Assembly (NCBI GenBank): GCA_963805455.1 | Contig: CAWDUJ010000001.1 | Location: 310,001-374,000, forward strand | DNA: 64,000 nt | From: VRUE01 sp963805455 | GTDB lineage: Bacteria > Actinomycetota > Thermoleophilia > Solirubrobacterales > 70-9 | Direction of reading: 5' to 3' | Shown: piece after piece, positions 53,928 through 61,927 of the stretch | How positions within the stretch are numbered: position 1 is the first letter of the stretch | Layout of the letters: every line of letters begins with the position of its first letter | Program-made: the position numbers and the translations under genes | The notes under the pieces: generated by a model | The model's input: only the letters and a program-made list of their open reading frames with translations | What the model was told of the DNA's origin: nothing | Database searches by the model: none

Positions 53928-53981
53928 GCGGAGCGAGCAAGCGTCGCAATCTGGTTCTCCGCGCCGCGAGCGAAGCGCGAA
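53928..53981 (+). repeat. 5' repeat family A, copy 3
   Basis: Starts 2 nt after the pntAA stop and ends 11 nt before the pntAB ATG. 48 of 54 positions match 19010-19063. Contains GCGAGCAAGCGTC, ATCTGGTTCT and the hairpin core CGCGC/GCGCG (53960-53964 with 53975-53979). AGGTG follows at 53982 as a weak ribosome-binding site. Confidence 0.65.
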
Positions 53982-53992
53982 AGGTGTGTCAA

Positions 53993-54292
53993 ATGAGTTT
54001 GATGACCGAGATCACGATCTTCGTCCTCGCCGCCTTCGTCGGCTTCGAGGTGATCTCAAAGGTGCCGACGACGCTGCACACGCCACTGATGTCGCAGACC
54101 AACGCGATCCACGGGATCGTGATGCTCGGCGGCCTGATCGTCGTCGGCTTCGCCAACGATGGCCTCGAGTACGTGATCGGGACGATCGCGATCGCCTTCG
54201 GCACGATCAACATCGTCGGCGGGTTCATGGTCACCGACCGGATGCTCGGGATGTTCTCGCGCAAACCGAAACCGAAGCCCGAGGACAAATGA
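53993..54292 (+). CDS. pntAB: NAD(P) transhydrogenase alpha subunit, part 2 (membrane)
   Basis: Membrane protein of 99 residues with three to four helices (ITIFVLAAFVGFEVI; THTPLMSQTNAIHGIVMLGGLIVVG; TIAIAFGTINIVGGFMV). This is the small membrane part of the alpha chain found as a separate gene in split transhydrogenases. The charged tail (KPKPKPEDK) is cytoplasmic. Overlaps pntB by 4 bp (ATGA). Confidence 0.95.
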   Translation: MSLMTEITIFVLAAFVGFEVISKVPTTLHTPLMSQTNAIHGIVMLGGLIVVGFANDGLEYVIGTIAIAFGTINIVGGFMVTDRMLGMFSRKPKPKPEDK

Positions 54293-55710
54293 GTGCGCTG
54301 ACCGCTGTCCTCGAGCCTGGAGGCGACGGCGCGACCGCGCTCTACATCGTCGCCTTCTCGCTCTTCATCATCGGCGTCAAACAGGGCACCCACCCGACCT
54401 CGGCCAAGCGCGGCAACCTGATCGCCGCCGTCGGGATGGTCGTCGCCGTGATCACCACTCTGCTGCTCGACGGGGTCGGCAACTGGGGCCTGATCGTGCT
54501 CGGCCTCGGGATCGGCGCCGCGGTCGGGGTGATCGCCTCGACCCGGGTCCAGATGACCGAGATGCCGCAGATGGTCGCCCTCTACAACGGGGTCGGCGGC
54601 GGCGCCGTCGCCCTCATCGCCTGGTCGGAGATCCGCCACGGGATCTCGCTCGGCGAGGAGATCCCGCTCGACGAGCTGATACCGGTCCTGTTCGCCGCGG
54701 TCGTCGGCTCGGTCTCCTTCTGGGGTTCGAACATCGCCTTCGCCAAGCTCCAGGACCTGATCCCGACCCGGCCGCTGGCGGTGCCGGGCCAGCAGGTGAT
54801 CAACGTCGTCCTGCTGGTCGGCATCCTGGCCGCGTGCGTCAACATCGCGGTCAACAACGGCGACCCCTCGCAGGGCCTCTTCATCGCGATCCTGATCGCC
54901 GCCGCGATCCTCGGGAACATGGTGGTCCTCCCGATCGGGGGCGCCGACATGCCGGTGGTGATCTCGCTGCTGAACGCCTTCACCGGGCTCTCGGCCGCGG
55001 CCGCCGGCTTCGCCCTCGACAACGTCGCGCTGATCGTCGCCGGGACCCTGGTCGGGTCCTCGGGAACGATCCTGACGATGGAGATGGCGACGGCGATGAA
55101 CCGCTCGGTCGGCAACGTCCTCTTCGCCGGGTTCGGCGGCGCGCCCGCAGGCGGCGGGGGAGCCGCGACCGAGGAGCGGCCCCACATCTCGATCGGCGCC
55201 CAGGACGCGGCGATCAAGCTCGCCTATGCCGACTCGGTCGTCTTCGTCCCCGGCTATGGCCTCGCCGTCGCCCAGGCCCAGCACGCGCTCAAGGAGGTCG
55301 CCGACGAGCTCGAGAAACGGGGGGTCACCGTCAGCTACGCGATCCACCCGGTCGCCGGCCGGATGCCGGGTCACATGAACGTTCTCCTCGCCGAGGCCGA
55401 TGTGCCCTACGAGCAGCTGAAGGAGATGGAGGAGATCAACCCGGAAATGCCGCGCACCGACGTCGCGGTGGTCGTCGGCGCCAACGACGTCACCAATCCG
55501 GCGGCCAAAAACGACCCCGACAGCCCGATCGCCGGGATGCCGATCATCGAAGTCTCAGAGGCCCAGCAGGTGATCGTGATCAAGCGCTCCCTCAGCCCCG
55601 GCTTCGCCGGCATCGACAACGACCTCTTCTACGAGCCGAACGCCTCGATGCTGTTCGCCGACGCCAAAAAAGCCGCGGCGGACATCGCAGCCGAGATCCA
55701 GAACCTCTAG
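54289..55710 (+). CDS. pntB: NAD(P) transhydrogenase beta subunit
   Basis: Protein of 473 residues: about eight membrane helices (residues 15-270) forming the proton channel, then the NADP(H)-binding dIII domain with VPGYGLAVAQAQHALKEVADEL, HPVAGRMPGHMNVLLAEA, and VVVGANDVTNPAAK. All hallmarks are intact. Completes the pntAA-pntAB-pntB operon. Confidence 0.96.
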   Translation: MSALTAVLEPGGDGATALYIVAFSLFIIGVKQGTHPTSAKRGNLIAAVGMVVAVITTLLLDGVGNWGLIVLGLGIGAAVGVIASTRVQMTEMPQMVALYNGVGGGAVALIAWSEIRHGISLGEEIPLDELIPVLFAAVVGSVSFWGSNIAFAKLQDLIPTRPLAVPGQQVINVVLLVGILAACVNIAVNNGDPSQGLFIAILIAAAILGNMVVLPIGGADMPVVISLLNAFTGLSAAAAGFALDNVALIVAGTLVGSSGTILTMEMATAMNRSVGNVLFAGFGGAPAGGGGAATEERPHISIGAQDAAIKLAYADSVVFVPGYGLAVAQAQHALKEVADELEKRGVTVSYAIHPVAGRMPGHMNVLLAEADVPYEQLKEMEEINPEMPRTDVAVVVGANDVTNPAAKNDPDSPIAGMPIIEVSEAQQVIVIKRSLSPGFAGIDNDLFYEPNASMLFADAKKAAADIAAEIQNL

Positions 55711-55762
55711 CGCAGCGCGGCCCAAGCCTGCGCGTTTTCCCACCCTCACCGGGGCGAGATCG

Positions 55763-55812
55763 GACGTGCCGGGACTTAGGGGCCACTATGGGTACCCAAC
55801 AACCGGCACGTC
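55763..55812. repeat. palindrome family C, copy 2
   Basis: Inverted copy of 20616-20665: arms GACGTGCCGG (55763-55772) and CCGGCACGTC (55803-55812), with core TTAGGGGCCACTATGGGTA. It lies 52 nt after the pntB stop, so it may end that transcript. The ATG at 55788 of the next gene lies inside its loop. Confidence 0.5.
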
Positions 55813-57623
55813 CCCAACAGCGGTCGAGGGGGTTGGCGCGGCGGGAGCGGGAACTTGCGGCGCTGGCGAATCGGCAGCACGGGATCGTCACCCGGCGGCA
55901 GCTGCTGAGGGCCGGCCTCGGTGTTCGAACGATCAAGCGGCGGGTCGAAGCGGGGCGCCTCCACCACCTGCATCGCGGCGTCTATGTACTTGGCCACGGG
56001 GGGCTGAACAAGCACGGCCACTGGCTGGGAGCCGTTCTCGCCTGTGGCCGGGAGGCGCTGCTGAGCCACCGAAGCGCGGCAGCACTATTGGGACTGACGC
56101 GCGCGCCCCGGGGGGTCGTTGAAGTCACCTCAGCATCCGGGAGGCGGCGACCGGGCATCGTCGTCCATCAGGGTGGGATCGACGAATCGGATCGGACGCT
56201 CGTCGACGCGATCCCGGTCACCAGTGTCGCCCGCACCCTCCTCGATCTCGCCGAGGTCGTCGACGGGCAGACGCTGCGGCGCGCTTTCGAGGAGGCCGAT
56301 CGCCTCCACCTGCTCGAGATGTCCGAGTTGGAAGAGCTCTGCGCGCGGAGCCATGGCCGCCGCGGCCTCCGCGCCCTGCGCCCGCTGATCGAGGCCGCCA
56401 GGGAGCCGATCACTACCGACTCTCCGCTCGAGGACCGCTTCGCCGTCTTCTGTGAGAAGCACTGCCTCCCGCCGCCGGCCACCAATGTCGCGGTCCTCGG
56501 TCACGAGGTTGACGCTCTCTGGCCGACGCGACGCCTGATGGTCGAGATGGACAGCTACGCCTATCACCGCCACAGGGCCGCTTTCGAGCGGGATCGCGCC
56601 CGGGATGCCGAGTTCGCCGCCGCCGGATACAGGGTCATTCGACTCACCCATCGGCGCCTCGAAGAGGAACCCGATGCGGTCGCCGACCAACTTCGCCGCC
56701 TGCTGGACCCCGGCGCCGAGCGGGGTCAGGGGACGGTCGAGTGGATCGGGCTGCTGCTGCTGACCTCGCTCGTCTTCCTCTCCCTCGTCGCAACCGGAGT
56801 GCGATTTCCCGGGCTCTCGGTCGCCCAGGCCGTCGCCTCGCGGATCCTCTGCGCGGCGACGATTGCCGATTCCTGCGGAGACGAACCGACCCTTATCGCC
56901 GCCTACGGCAGCGAGGTCGGCGCGATCGTCAGGGAGGAGATGCCGTCGCTCGCTTTCGAGCACGGCTCGCGCGGGCTGCCGGTCGACTTCCGCAGCTGCC
57001 GGGACACGAGCTGCGGCGACGGGCCCGACAGCGGTCTGGTCGTGCGCAGCGATGCCGGCCGCCCGGTGACCGCCTTCGTCCACGTAATCGATTGCCGGGA
57101 GGGAGGCGGCCGGCCGGTCGGGGCCGATTGCTCGGGGGAGGGGGCCGGGAACCTCTACGTCCAGTTCTGGACCTACTACGCCGACTCGGCAACCCTGCGC
57201 GGGGTCCCGATCGCCGGAGCGCAGGGATTCCACCGCGATGACTGGGAGTCGGTCCAGCTGCGGATCAGCCCCGATGGCGAGGTGGCCGAGCGCGCCTCCT
57301 CCCATCATGGCTACAACTACGCGAAGGGTCCGGCCAACGCCGGATCGGACGCTGGCATAGGGGCCCTTCGGGATATCGCCGAAACGGTCGGCGCCCGGCC
57401 GCACAACGGCTGGGGCCCGGCGAGCGGCCTCCTGTTCGTCTCCGGCGGCAGCCACGCGGGCAACGTCGACGCCTTCACCTCGATCGACCGGCTTGCGCCG
57501 GGCTCTCGCGTCCACCTCGTCCCGCTCGAGCCGATCGCGGCTGAAACCGACACCCGGTTCGCGATCAGCCCGCCCTGGCGCAAGCAGGTCTGGCTCGACC
57601 CAGAGGCGAGCTCGACCGACTGA
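55788..57623 (+). CDS. fusion: AbiEi-like/DUF559 nuclease domain + prepilin-type segment + cysteine-rich outer domain
   Basis: One reading frame of 611 codons. Residues ~29-70 form an AbiEi-type winged helix (RQHGIVTRRQLLRAGLG). Residues ~230-305 are a DUF559/Vsr-like fold with acidic residues D242 (EVDALWP), E253 and D255 (VEMDSYAYHRH) as candidate PD-(D/E)XK positions. Then RGQGTVEW (312-319) followed by a hydrophobic helix (320-338) has the class III prepilin form, Gly before the cut and Glu at +5. The ~270-residue tail has several cysteines (DSCG, RSCRDTSCG, DCREGG) and NLYVQFWTYYADS, suggesting an outside domain. No stop, frameshift or canonical start at the junction. ATG 55788 lies in palindrome C; TTG 55833 is an alternative. 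Confidence 0.6.
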   Translation: MGTQQPARPQQRSRGLARRERELAALANRQHGIVTRRQLLRAGLGVRTIKRRVEAGRLHHLHRGVYVLGHGGLNKHGHWLGAVLACGREALLSHRSAAALLGLTRAPRGVVEVTSASGRRRPGIVVHQGGIDESDRTLVDAIPVTSVARTLLDLAEVVDGQTLRRAFEEADRLHLLEMSELEELCARSHGRRGLRALRPLIEAAREPITTDSPLEDRFAVFCEKHCLPPPATNVAVLGHEVDALWPTRRLMVEMDSYAYHRHRAAFERDRARDAEFAAAGYRVIRLTHRRLEEEPDAVADQLRRLLDPGAERGQGTVEWIGLLLLTSLVFLSLVATGVRFPGLSVAQAVASRILCAATIADSCGDEPTLIAAYGSEVGAIVREEMPSLAFEHGSRGLPVDFRSCRDTSCGDGPDSGLVVRSDAGRPVTAFVHVIDCREGGGRPVGADCSGEGAGNLYVQFWTYYADSATLRGVPIAGAQGFHRDDWESVQLRISPDGEVAERASSHHGYNYAKGPANAGSDAGIGALRDIAETVGARPHNGWGPASGLLFVSGGSHAGNVDAFTSIDRLAPGSRVHLVPLEPIAAETDTRFAISPPWRKQVWLDPEASSTD

Positions 57624-57628
57624 GGGCG

Positions 57629-58039
57629 TCAGCCGAGCTTGTAGGTGACGAGCCCGCTCGCCACCAGATCGCCCTCGGCCGGGCTGACCTTGACCTCGCA
57701 AAAGCAGAGGCTCGAGCCGCGGCGGATGACGCGGGCATCGGCGAGGAGCTCAACCGCCCGGCCGGCCGAGACGAAGTCGACGGTAAGGCCGACGGTCGTG
57801 CCGAGCGGCGGCGTCCCGTCGAACTCGATCGCCGACCAGGACGCGGCCATCGCCGCGGTGTCGACGAGAGCCGAGATCGCGCCGCCGTGAACCATGTCGC
57901 CGATCGTCACAACCTCGTCGCGGAAGGGGAGGGCCAGCAGCGCCCGGTCGTCCTCGATCTCGCGCAGCTCGATCCCGAGGTGCGTGACGAAGGGCGAGTG
58001 CTTGAGAAACTCGGTGATCAGCTCGGAGCCGCGCATCAC
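57629..58039 (-). CDS. PaaI-family hotdog thioesterase
   Basis: Protein of 136 residues. The hotdog signature is VHGGAISALVDTAAMAASW, preceded by FVTHLGIELREIEDD. Likely hydrolyses an acyl-CoA. It follows the SDR gene on the minus strand with a 4-bp overlap, suggesting that both act on the same CoA-linked substrate. Ends 5 bp from the nuclease-fusion gene, convergent. Confidence 0.9.
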   Translation of the reverse strand: MMRGSELITEFLKHSPFVTHLGIELREIEDDRALLALPFRDEVVTIGDMVHGGAISALVDTAAMAASWSAIEFDGTPPLGTTVGLTVDFVSAGRAVELLADARVIRRGSSLCFCEVKVSPAEGDLVASGLVTYKLG

Positions 58040-58797
58040 CTGGGCGGCATTCGCAGCGCCCCGTCGAGGCGGATCGTCTCCCCGTTGAGCATCTGGTTGG
58101 CGACGATCTGTTCGACAAGCTGCGCGTACTCCTCGGGCCGCCCGAGGCGGGACGGGTGGGGGATGCCGGCGCCGAGGGCCTCGCGGGACTCCTCGGGCAG
58201 CGCCGCCAGGAGCGGCGTGTCGAAGAGCCCCGGCGCGATCGTCATCACCCGGATCCCGCGCCCCGCGAGGTCCCGCGCGGCGGGCAGGGTCATCGAGACG
58301 ATCCCGCCCTTCGAGGCGGCGTAGGCGATCTGCCCGATCTGCCCGTCGAAGGCGGCGATCGACGCGGTGTTGACGCAGACGCCTCGCTCGCCCGCCTCAT
58401 CGGGCTCGTTGCCGCTCATCGCGGTCGACGCCAGCCGCAGCACGTTGAAGGTCCCAATCAGGTTGACCCCGATCACGTTCGAGAAGTATTCGAGGTTGTG
58501 GGGGCCCGCTTTGTGCGAGACCCGCTCGGCCCACCCGATCCCGGCGCAGCAGACCGAGATCCGGAGGCCTCCCTCGGCCGCCGAAGCCCGCTCGACCGCG
58601 GCCGAGACGGAGTCGGCATCGGTGACGTCGGCCTCGATGAACTCGGCGCCGAGCTCCTCGGCGAGCGCGGCGCCTCGCTCGGGGTCGCGGTCGGCGATGA
58701 CGACCCTCGCGCCGGCCGCCGCCAGCGATCGCGCCGTCGCCGCCCCGAGCCCGGAGGCCCCGCCCGCGACCAGTGCCCCTGCTCCCTCGACCCGCAT
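58036..58797 (-). CDS. SDR family oxidoreductase, 3-hydroxyacyl-CoA dehydrogenase type II-like
   Basis: Protein of 253 residues close to HSD17B10-type dehydrogenases: GGASGLGAATARSLAAAGARVVIADRD (NAD preference), NVIGVNLIGTFNVLRL, VCVNTASIAAFDGQIGQIAYAASKGGI (catalytic Ser and YxxxK) and the family-typical APGLFDTPLLAALP. It would oxidise 3-hydroxyacyl-CoA in beta-oxidation. ATG 58797 chosen directly before the NAD motif; TATGGT ends 8 nt upstream. Divergent from egtB, 61 bp. Confidence 0.9.
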   Translation of the reverse strand: MRVEGAGALVAGGASGLGAATARSLAAAGARVVIADRDPERGAALAEELGAEFIEADVTDADSVSAAVERASAAEGGLRISVCCAGIGWAERVSHKAGPHNLEYFSNVIGVNLIGTFNVLRLASTAMSGNEPDEAGERGVCVNTASIAAFDGQIGQIAYAASKGGIVSMTLPAARDLAGRGIRVMTIAPGLFDTPLLAALPEESREALGAGIPHPSRLGRPEEYAQLVEQIVANQMLNGETIRLDGALRMPPR

Positions 58798-58858
58798 CGG
58801 GCCGGACCATATCGGCCGGGCGATCCGGCCCGCTAGGGTTTCGCGCATCGCCACCGAG

Positions 58859-59974
58859 GTGACGGCAGACTCCAAGGCAGCGATCGCGGACCGGCTCGCG
58901 GAGGCGCGCCAACGCACCCTCGACCTGGTCGAGCCACTCGACGACCGCCAGCTCAACCGGGTCTACTCGCCGCTGCTCAGCCCCCTCGCCTGGGACCTCG
59001 GCCACATCGCCAACTTCGAGGAGCTCTGGCTGGTCCAGACGATCGGCGACCGCGAGCCGCTTCGGGGCGAGCTCGGCCGCTTCTACGACGCGATCGAGAA
59101 CCCGCGAAAGACGCGCGGCGAGCTGCCGATCCTCCGCGACGAGGAGCTCCGCTCCTATCTCGCCGACGTCCGCGAGCGGACACTCGAGGTCCTCGACGAG
59201 GTCGAGGTCGACGCCGGTCACGAGGACCCCCTCCTGCGCGAGGGCTTCGTTTACGAGATGCTGCTCGCGCATGAGCTGCAGCACAACGAGACGATGCTGC
59301 AGCTGCTGATGCTGGTCGATGGGTACATCCCGCCCCCCTCGATCCAACCTCCGGGTGCCCTCGCGGCCGGGGGGCCGGAGGCGGTCCGGGTCGAGGCCGG
59401 TGAGTACTCGATCGGGGCGCCAGGTGAGGGCTTCGCCTATGACAACGAGCGGCCGCAGCACGGTGTCGAGCTCGCCGCCTTCGAGATCGAAAGGACGCCG
59501 GTGAGCAACGGCGACTACATCGAGTTCGTCGAGGACACGGGAGCCGAGCCGCCGATGTACTGGGAGTCGGGCGGCGACGGCGAGTGGGTGGGGACGGCGA
59601 TGGGTCGACGCGACCCGATCGATCGTGCGGCCCCCGTCCTCCACGTCTCCTGGGAGGAGGCCGACGCCTTCGCCGGCTGGGCCGGCAAGCGGCTGCCGAC
59701 CGAGTTCGAGTGGGAGGCGGCGCGACCTCACCTCGACGGTGTCGGCGCCGCCTGGGAATGGACGAGCTCCCATTTCGCCGCCTACCCGGGCTTCGAGGCC
59801 TTCCCATATCCGGAGTACTCGGAGGTCTTCTTCGGCGACGAGTACCGGGTGCTGCGGGGCTCCTCCTGGGCGACCCACCCGAGCGTCGCCCGGCCGAGCT
59901 TCCGCAACTGGGACCTGCCGCAGAGGCGGCAGATATTCACCGGGGTGCGCTGCGCGAGGGACGCCGAAGGGTGA
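58859..59974 (+). CDS. egtB: ergothioneine biosynthesis protein EgtB (sulfoxide synthase)
   Basis: Non-haem iron enzyme of 371 residues joining hercynine to a cysteine-type thiol. The DinB-like N-terminal domain supplies the iron ligands H49 (LGHIANFEELW), H138 and H142 (HELQHNE); the C-terminal FGE-sulfatase-like domain is seen from RVEAGEYSIGAPG to RCARDAEG, with LHVSWEEADAFAGWAGKRLPTEFEWE. It is shorter than mycobacterial EgtB (~430). Start GTG 58859; an in-frame ATC at 58847 lies 7 nt after TAGGGT and may be the real start. Overlaps egtD by 4 bp. Confidence 0.92.
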   Translation: MTADSKAAIADRLAEARQRTLDLVEPLDDRQLNRVYSPLLSPLAWDLGHIANFEELWLVQTIGDREPLRGELGRFYDAIENPRKTRGELPILRDEELRSYLADVRERTLEVLDEVEVDAGHEDPLLREGFVYEMLLAHELQHNETMLQLLMLVDGYIPPPSIQPPGALAAGGPEAVRVEAGEYSIGAPGEGFAYDNERPQHGVELAAFEIERTPVSNGDYIEFVEDTGAEPPMYWESGGDGEWVGTAMGRRDPIDRAAPVLHVSWEEADAFAGWAGKRLPTEFEWEAARPHLDGVGAAWEWTSSHFAAYPGFEAFPYPEYSEVFFGDEYRVLRGSSWATHPSVARPSFRNWDLPQRRQIFTGVRCARDAEG

Positions 59975-60963
59975 AGCCGAACGCGACCGCGGACCGGGTC
60001 GAGATCGAGGTCCATTACAACGGCGCCCAGGGCGCCGAGATGGCGCACGAGGTGCGCACCGGCCTGACCGCGAAGCCGAAGGAGCTGGCGCCGAAGTACT
60101 TCTACGACGAGCGCGGCTCACAGCTCTTCGAGCAGATCACCGAGCTTCCCGAGTACTACCCGACCCGCGCCGAGCGCGAGATCCTCGCCACCCGGGGCGC
60201 GGAGATCCTCGCCGCCGCCGGCTCCCCGAGGACGTTGATAGAGCTCGGGTCCGGATCAGCCACCAAGACCCGCCACCTGCTGACCGCGATGGAGGAGGCC
60301 GGCTGCCTCGAGCTCTTCGTCCCCGTCGACATCTCCGAGGAGATCACCCACGAGACGGCGACGAGCCTGGTCGAGGATTACCCGGGGCTCTCGGTCATAG
60401 GCCTGGTCTGCGACTTCGAGCAGGACCTCGAGCTGATCCCGGAGGCCGACGGGGGCCGCCTGATCGCCTTCCTCGGCGGCACGATCGGCAACCTCTATCC
60501 CGATCCTCGGCAGGACTTCCTGGCCCGGATCGCTGCGTTACTCGGCCCGGACGACCGGCTCCTCCTCGGCACCGACCTGGTCAAGGACACCGCCCGGCTC
60601 GAGGCCGCCTACAACGACTCCACCGGCGTCACCGCCGAGTTCAACAAGAACGTCCTCGCCGTCCTCAATCGGGAGCTCGGCGCCGACTTCGACCCCGACG
60701 AGTTCGAGCACGTCGCCCGCTATGACGAGGAGCAGGCCTGGATGGACATCGGACTGCGGTCGGTGGCCGACCAGGCGGTCCGGATCGACGGCCTCGACCT
60801 CACCGTCCGGTTCTCCGCCGGCGAGCGGATGAGGACCGAGATCTCGGCGAAGTTCACCCAAGAGCGCCTCGAGGGGGTCTACCGCGACGCCGGCCTCGGG
60901 ATGACCGGCTGGTTCACCGACCCCGCCGGCGACTATGCGCTCAGCCTCGCCGCGCCCGCCTAG
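59971..60963 (+). CDS. egtD: L-histidine N-alpha-methyltransferase EgtD
   Basis: SAM-dependent enzyme of 330 residues producing hercynine. Seen: PKYFYDERGSQLFEQITELPEYYPTRAE, SAM motif LIELGSGSATKTRHLL, LIAFLGGTIGNLYP, and YNDSTGVTAEFNKNVLAVLNRELGADF, all diagnostic of EgtD. GTG start overlaps egtB (GTGA). No egtA, egtC or egtE is present nearby, so either those are elsewhere or EgtB uses cysteine directly. Confidence 0.95.
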   Translation: MKPNATADRVEIEVHYNGAQGAEMAHEVRTGLTAKPKELAPKYFYDERGSQLFEQITELPEYYPTRAEREILATRGAEILAAAGSPRTLIELGSGSATKTRHLLTAMEEAGCLELFVPVDISEEITHETATSLVEDYPGLSVIGLVCDFEQDLELIPEADGGRLIAFLGGTIGNLYPDPRQDFLARIAALLGPDDRLLLGTDLVKDTARLEAAYNDSTGVTAEFNKNVLAVLNRELGADFDPDEFEHVARYDEEQAWMDIGLRSVADQAVRIDGLDLTVRFSAGERMRTEISAKFTQERLEGVYRDAGLGMTGWFTDPAGDYALSLAAPA

Positions 60964-61892
60964 GCCGGGGAGAGCGCCTCGATCAGGTCTCCCGCCTGAT
61001 CGGGCGTGGTGACCAGCATCAGGATCGGCAGGGTCACCCCACCCTCGACGAAGGCGCCGAGCTTCTCCTTCATCTCGGCCGGTTCGCCGAAGATGAAGGT
61101 CTCCTCGATCACATCCCACGGCGCGGCCTCCGCAGCCGCCTTGCGGTCGCCCGCCTCCCAGGCGGCGACCATCGGGTCGATCTTGTCGCCGTAGCCGAGC
61201 CAGCGGAAGAAGTTGGCGTAGACCGGGACCGTCGCGTAGGAGGAAAACATGAACCGCGCCAGGGGCTCGACCGCCTCGCGGTCGCCCGGCAGGCAGAAGA
61301 ACCGGCAGAGGAGCTCGAAACCATCGGGGGCGTCGGCGATCTGCTTCGTCACCTGGGGCAGGCCGCCGATCGGAAGGAAGTTCGAGAAGGCCCCGCTGGC
61401 GCGCTCGACGGCGAGGTCGAGCATCTTCCCGCGCAGCGCTGCGAGCACGATCGGGACCTCGAAGCTCGGCTTCAATTCGAACTTGAAGCCGCCCGGCGCC
61501 CGCTCTCCCGCCAGCGCCGCGTCGAGGAACTCGACGGTCTCGCGGACCTTGCTCAGGGGCTTCTCGAACGGGATCCCGTTCCAGCCTTCGACGATCCGGT
61601 CCGAGGAGGAGCCGATGCCGAGGACGAAGCGTCCGCCCGAGGCGTCGGCGAGCGCCGCGGCCTCCTGGGCGAGCAGCGCCGGCCCTCGCTGAAAGACGCC
61701 GACGACCCCGGTGCCGAGCCGCATCTCATCGGTCCAGGCGGCGCTCAGCGCCAGCGGCGTGAACCCGTCGGGCCCGTTGGTCTCGCCGGTCCAGAGGTCG
61801 GTGTACCCGGAGGCCTCGGCCCGCTTGACCAGAGCCTGATGGTCGGCGAGCGGCGTCCCCGGAAGCGGCAGCGTCAGTCCCCAGCGTTGCAT
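60960..61892 (-). CDS. LLM-class F420-dependent oxidoreductase
   Basis: Luciferase-like protein of 310 residues of the F420-dependent type: LPLPGTPLADHQALVKRAEASGYTDLWTGE, RLGTGVVGVFQRGPALLAQEAAALADASGGRFVLGIGSSSDRIVEGWNG. Substrate unknown. ATG 61892 preferred; TAGGGT ends 8 nt upstream, and it excludes the longer start at 61913. Tail-to-tail with egtD (4-bp overlap). Confidence 0.92.
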   Translation of the reverse strand: MQRWGLTLPLPGTPLADHQALVKRAEASGYTDLWTGETNGPDGFTPLALSAAWTDEMRLGTGVVGVFQRGPALLAQEAAALADASGGRFVLGIGSSSDRIVEGWNGIPFEKPLSKVRETVEFLDAALAGERAPGGFKFELKPSFEVPIVLAALRGKMLDLAVERASGAFSNFLPIGGLPQVTKQIADAPDGFELLCRFFCLPGDREAVEPLARFMFSSYATVPVYANFFRWLGYGDKIDPMVAAWEAGDRKAAAEAAPWDVIEETFIFGEPAEMKEKLGAFVEGGVTLPILMLVTTPDQAGDLIEALSPA

Positions 61893-61927
61893 CTCTCGGG
61901 ACCCTACCTGCATATATCCGCCACGGA

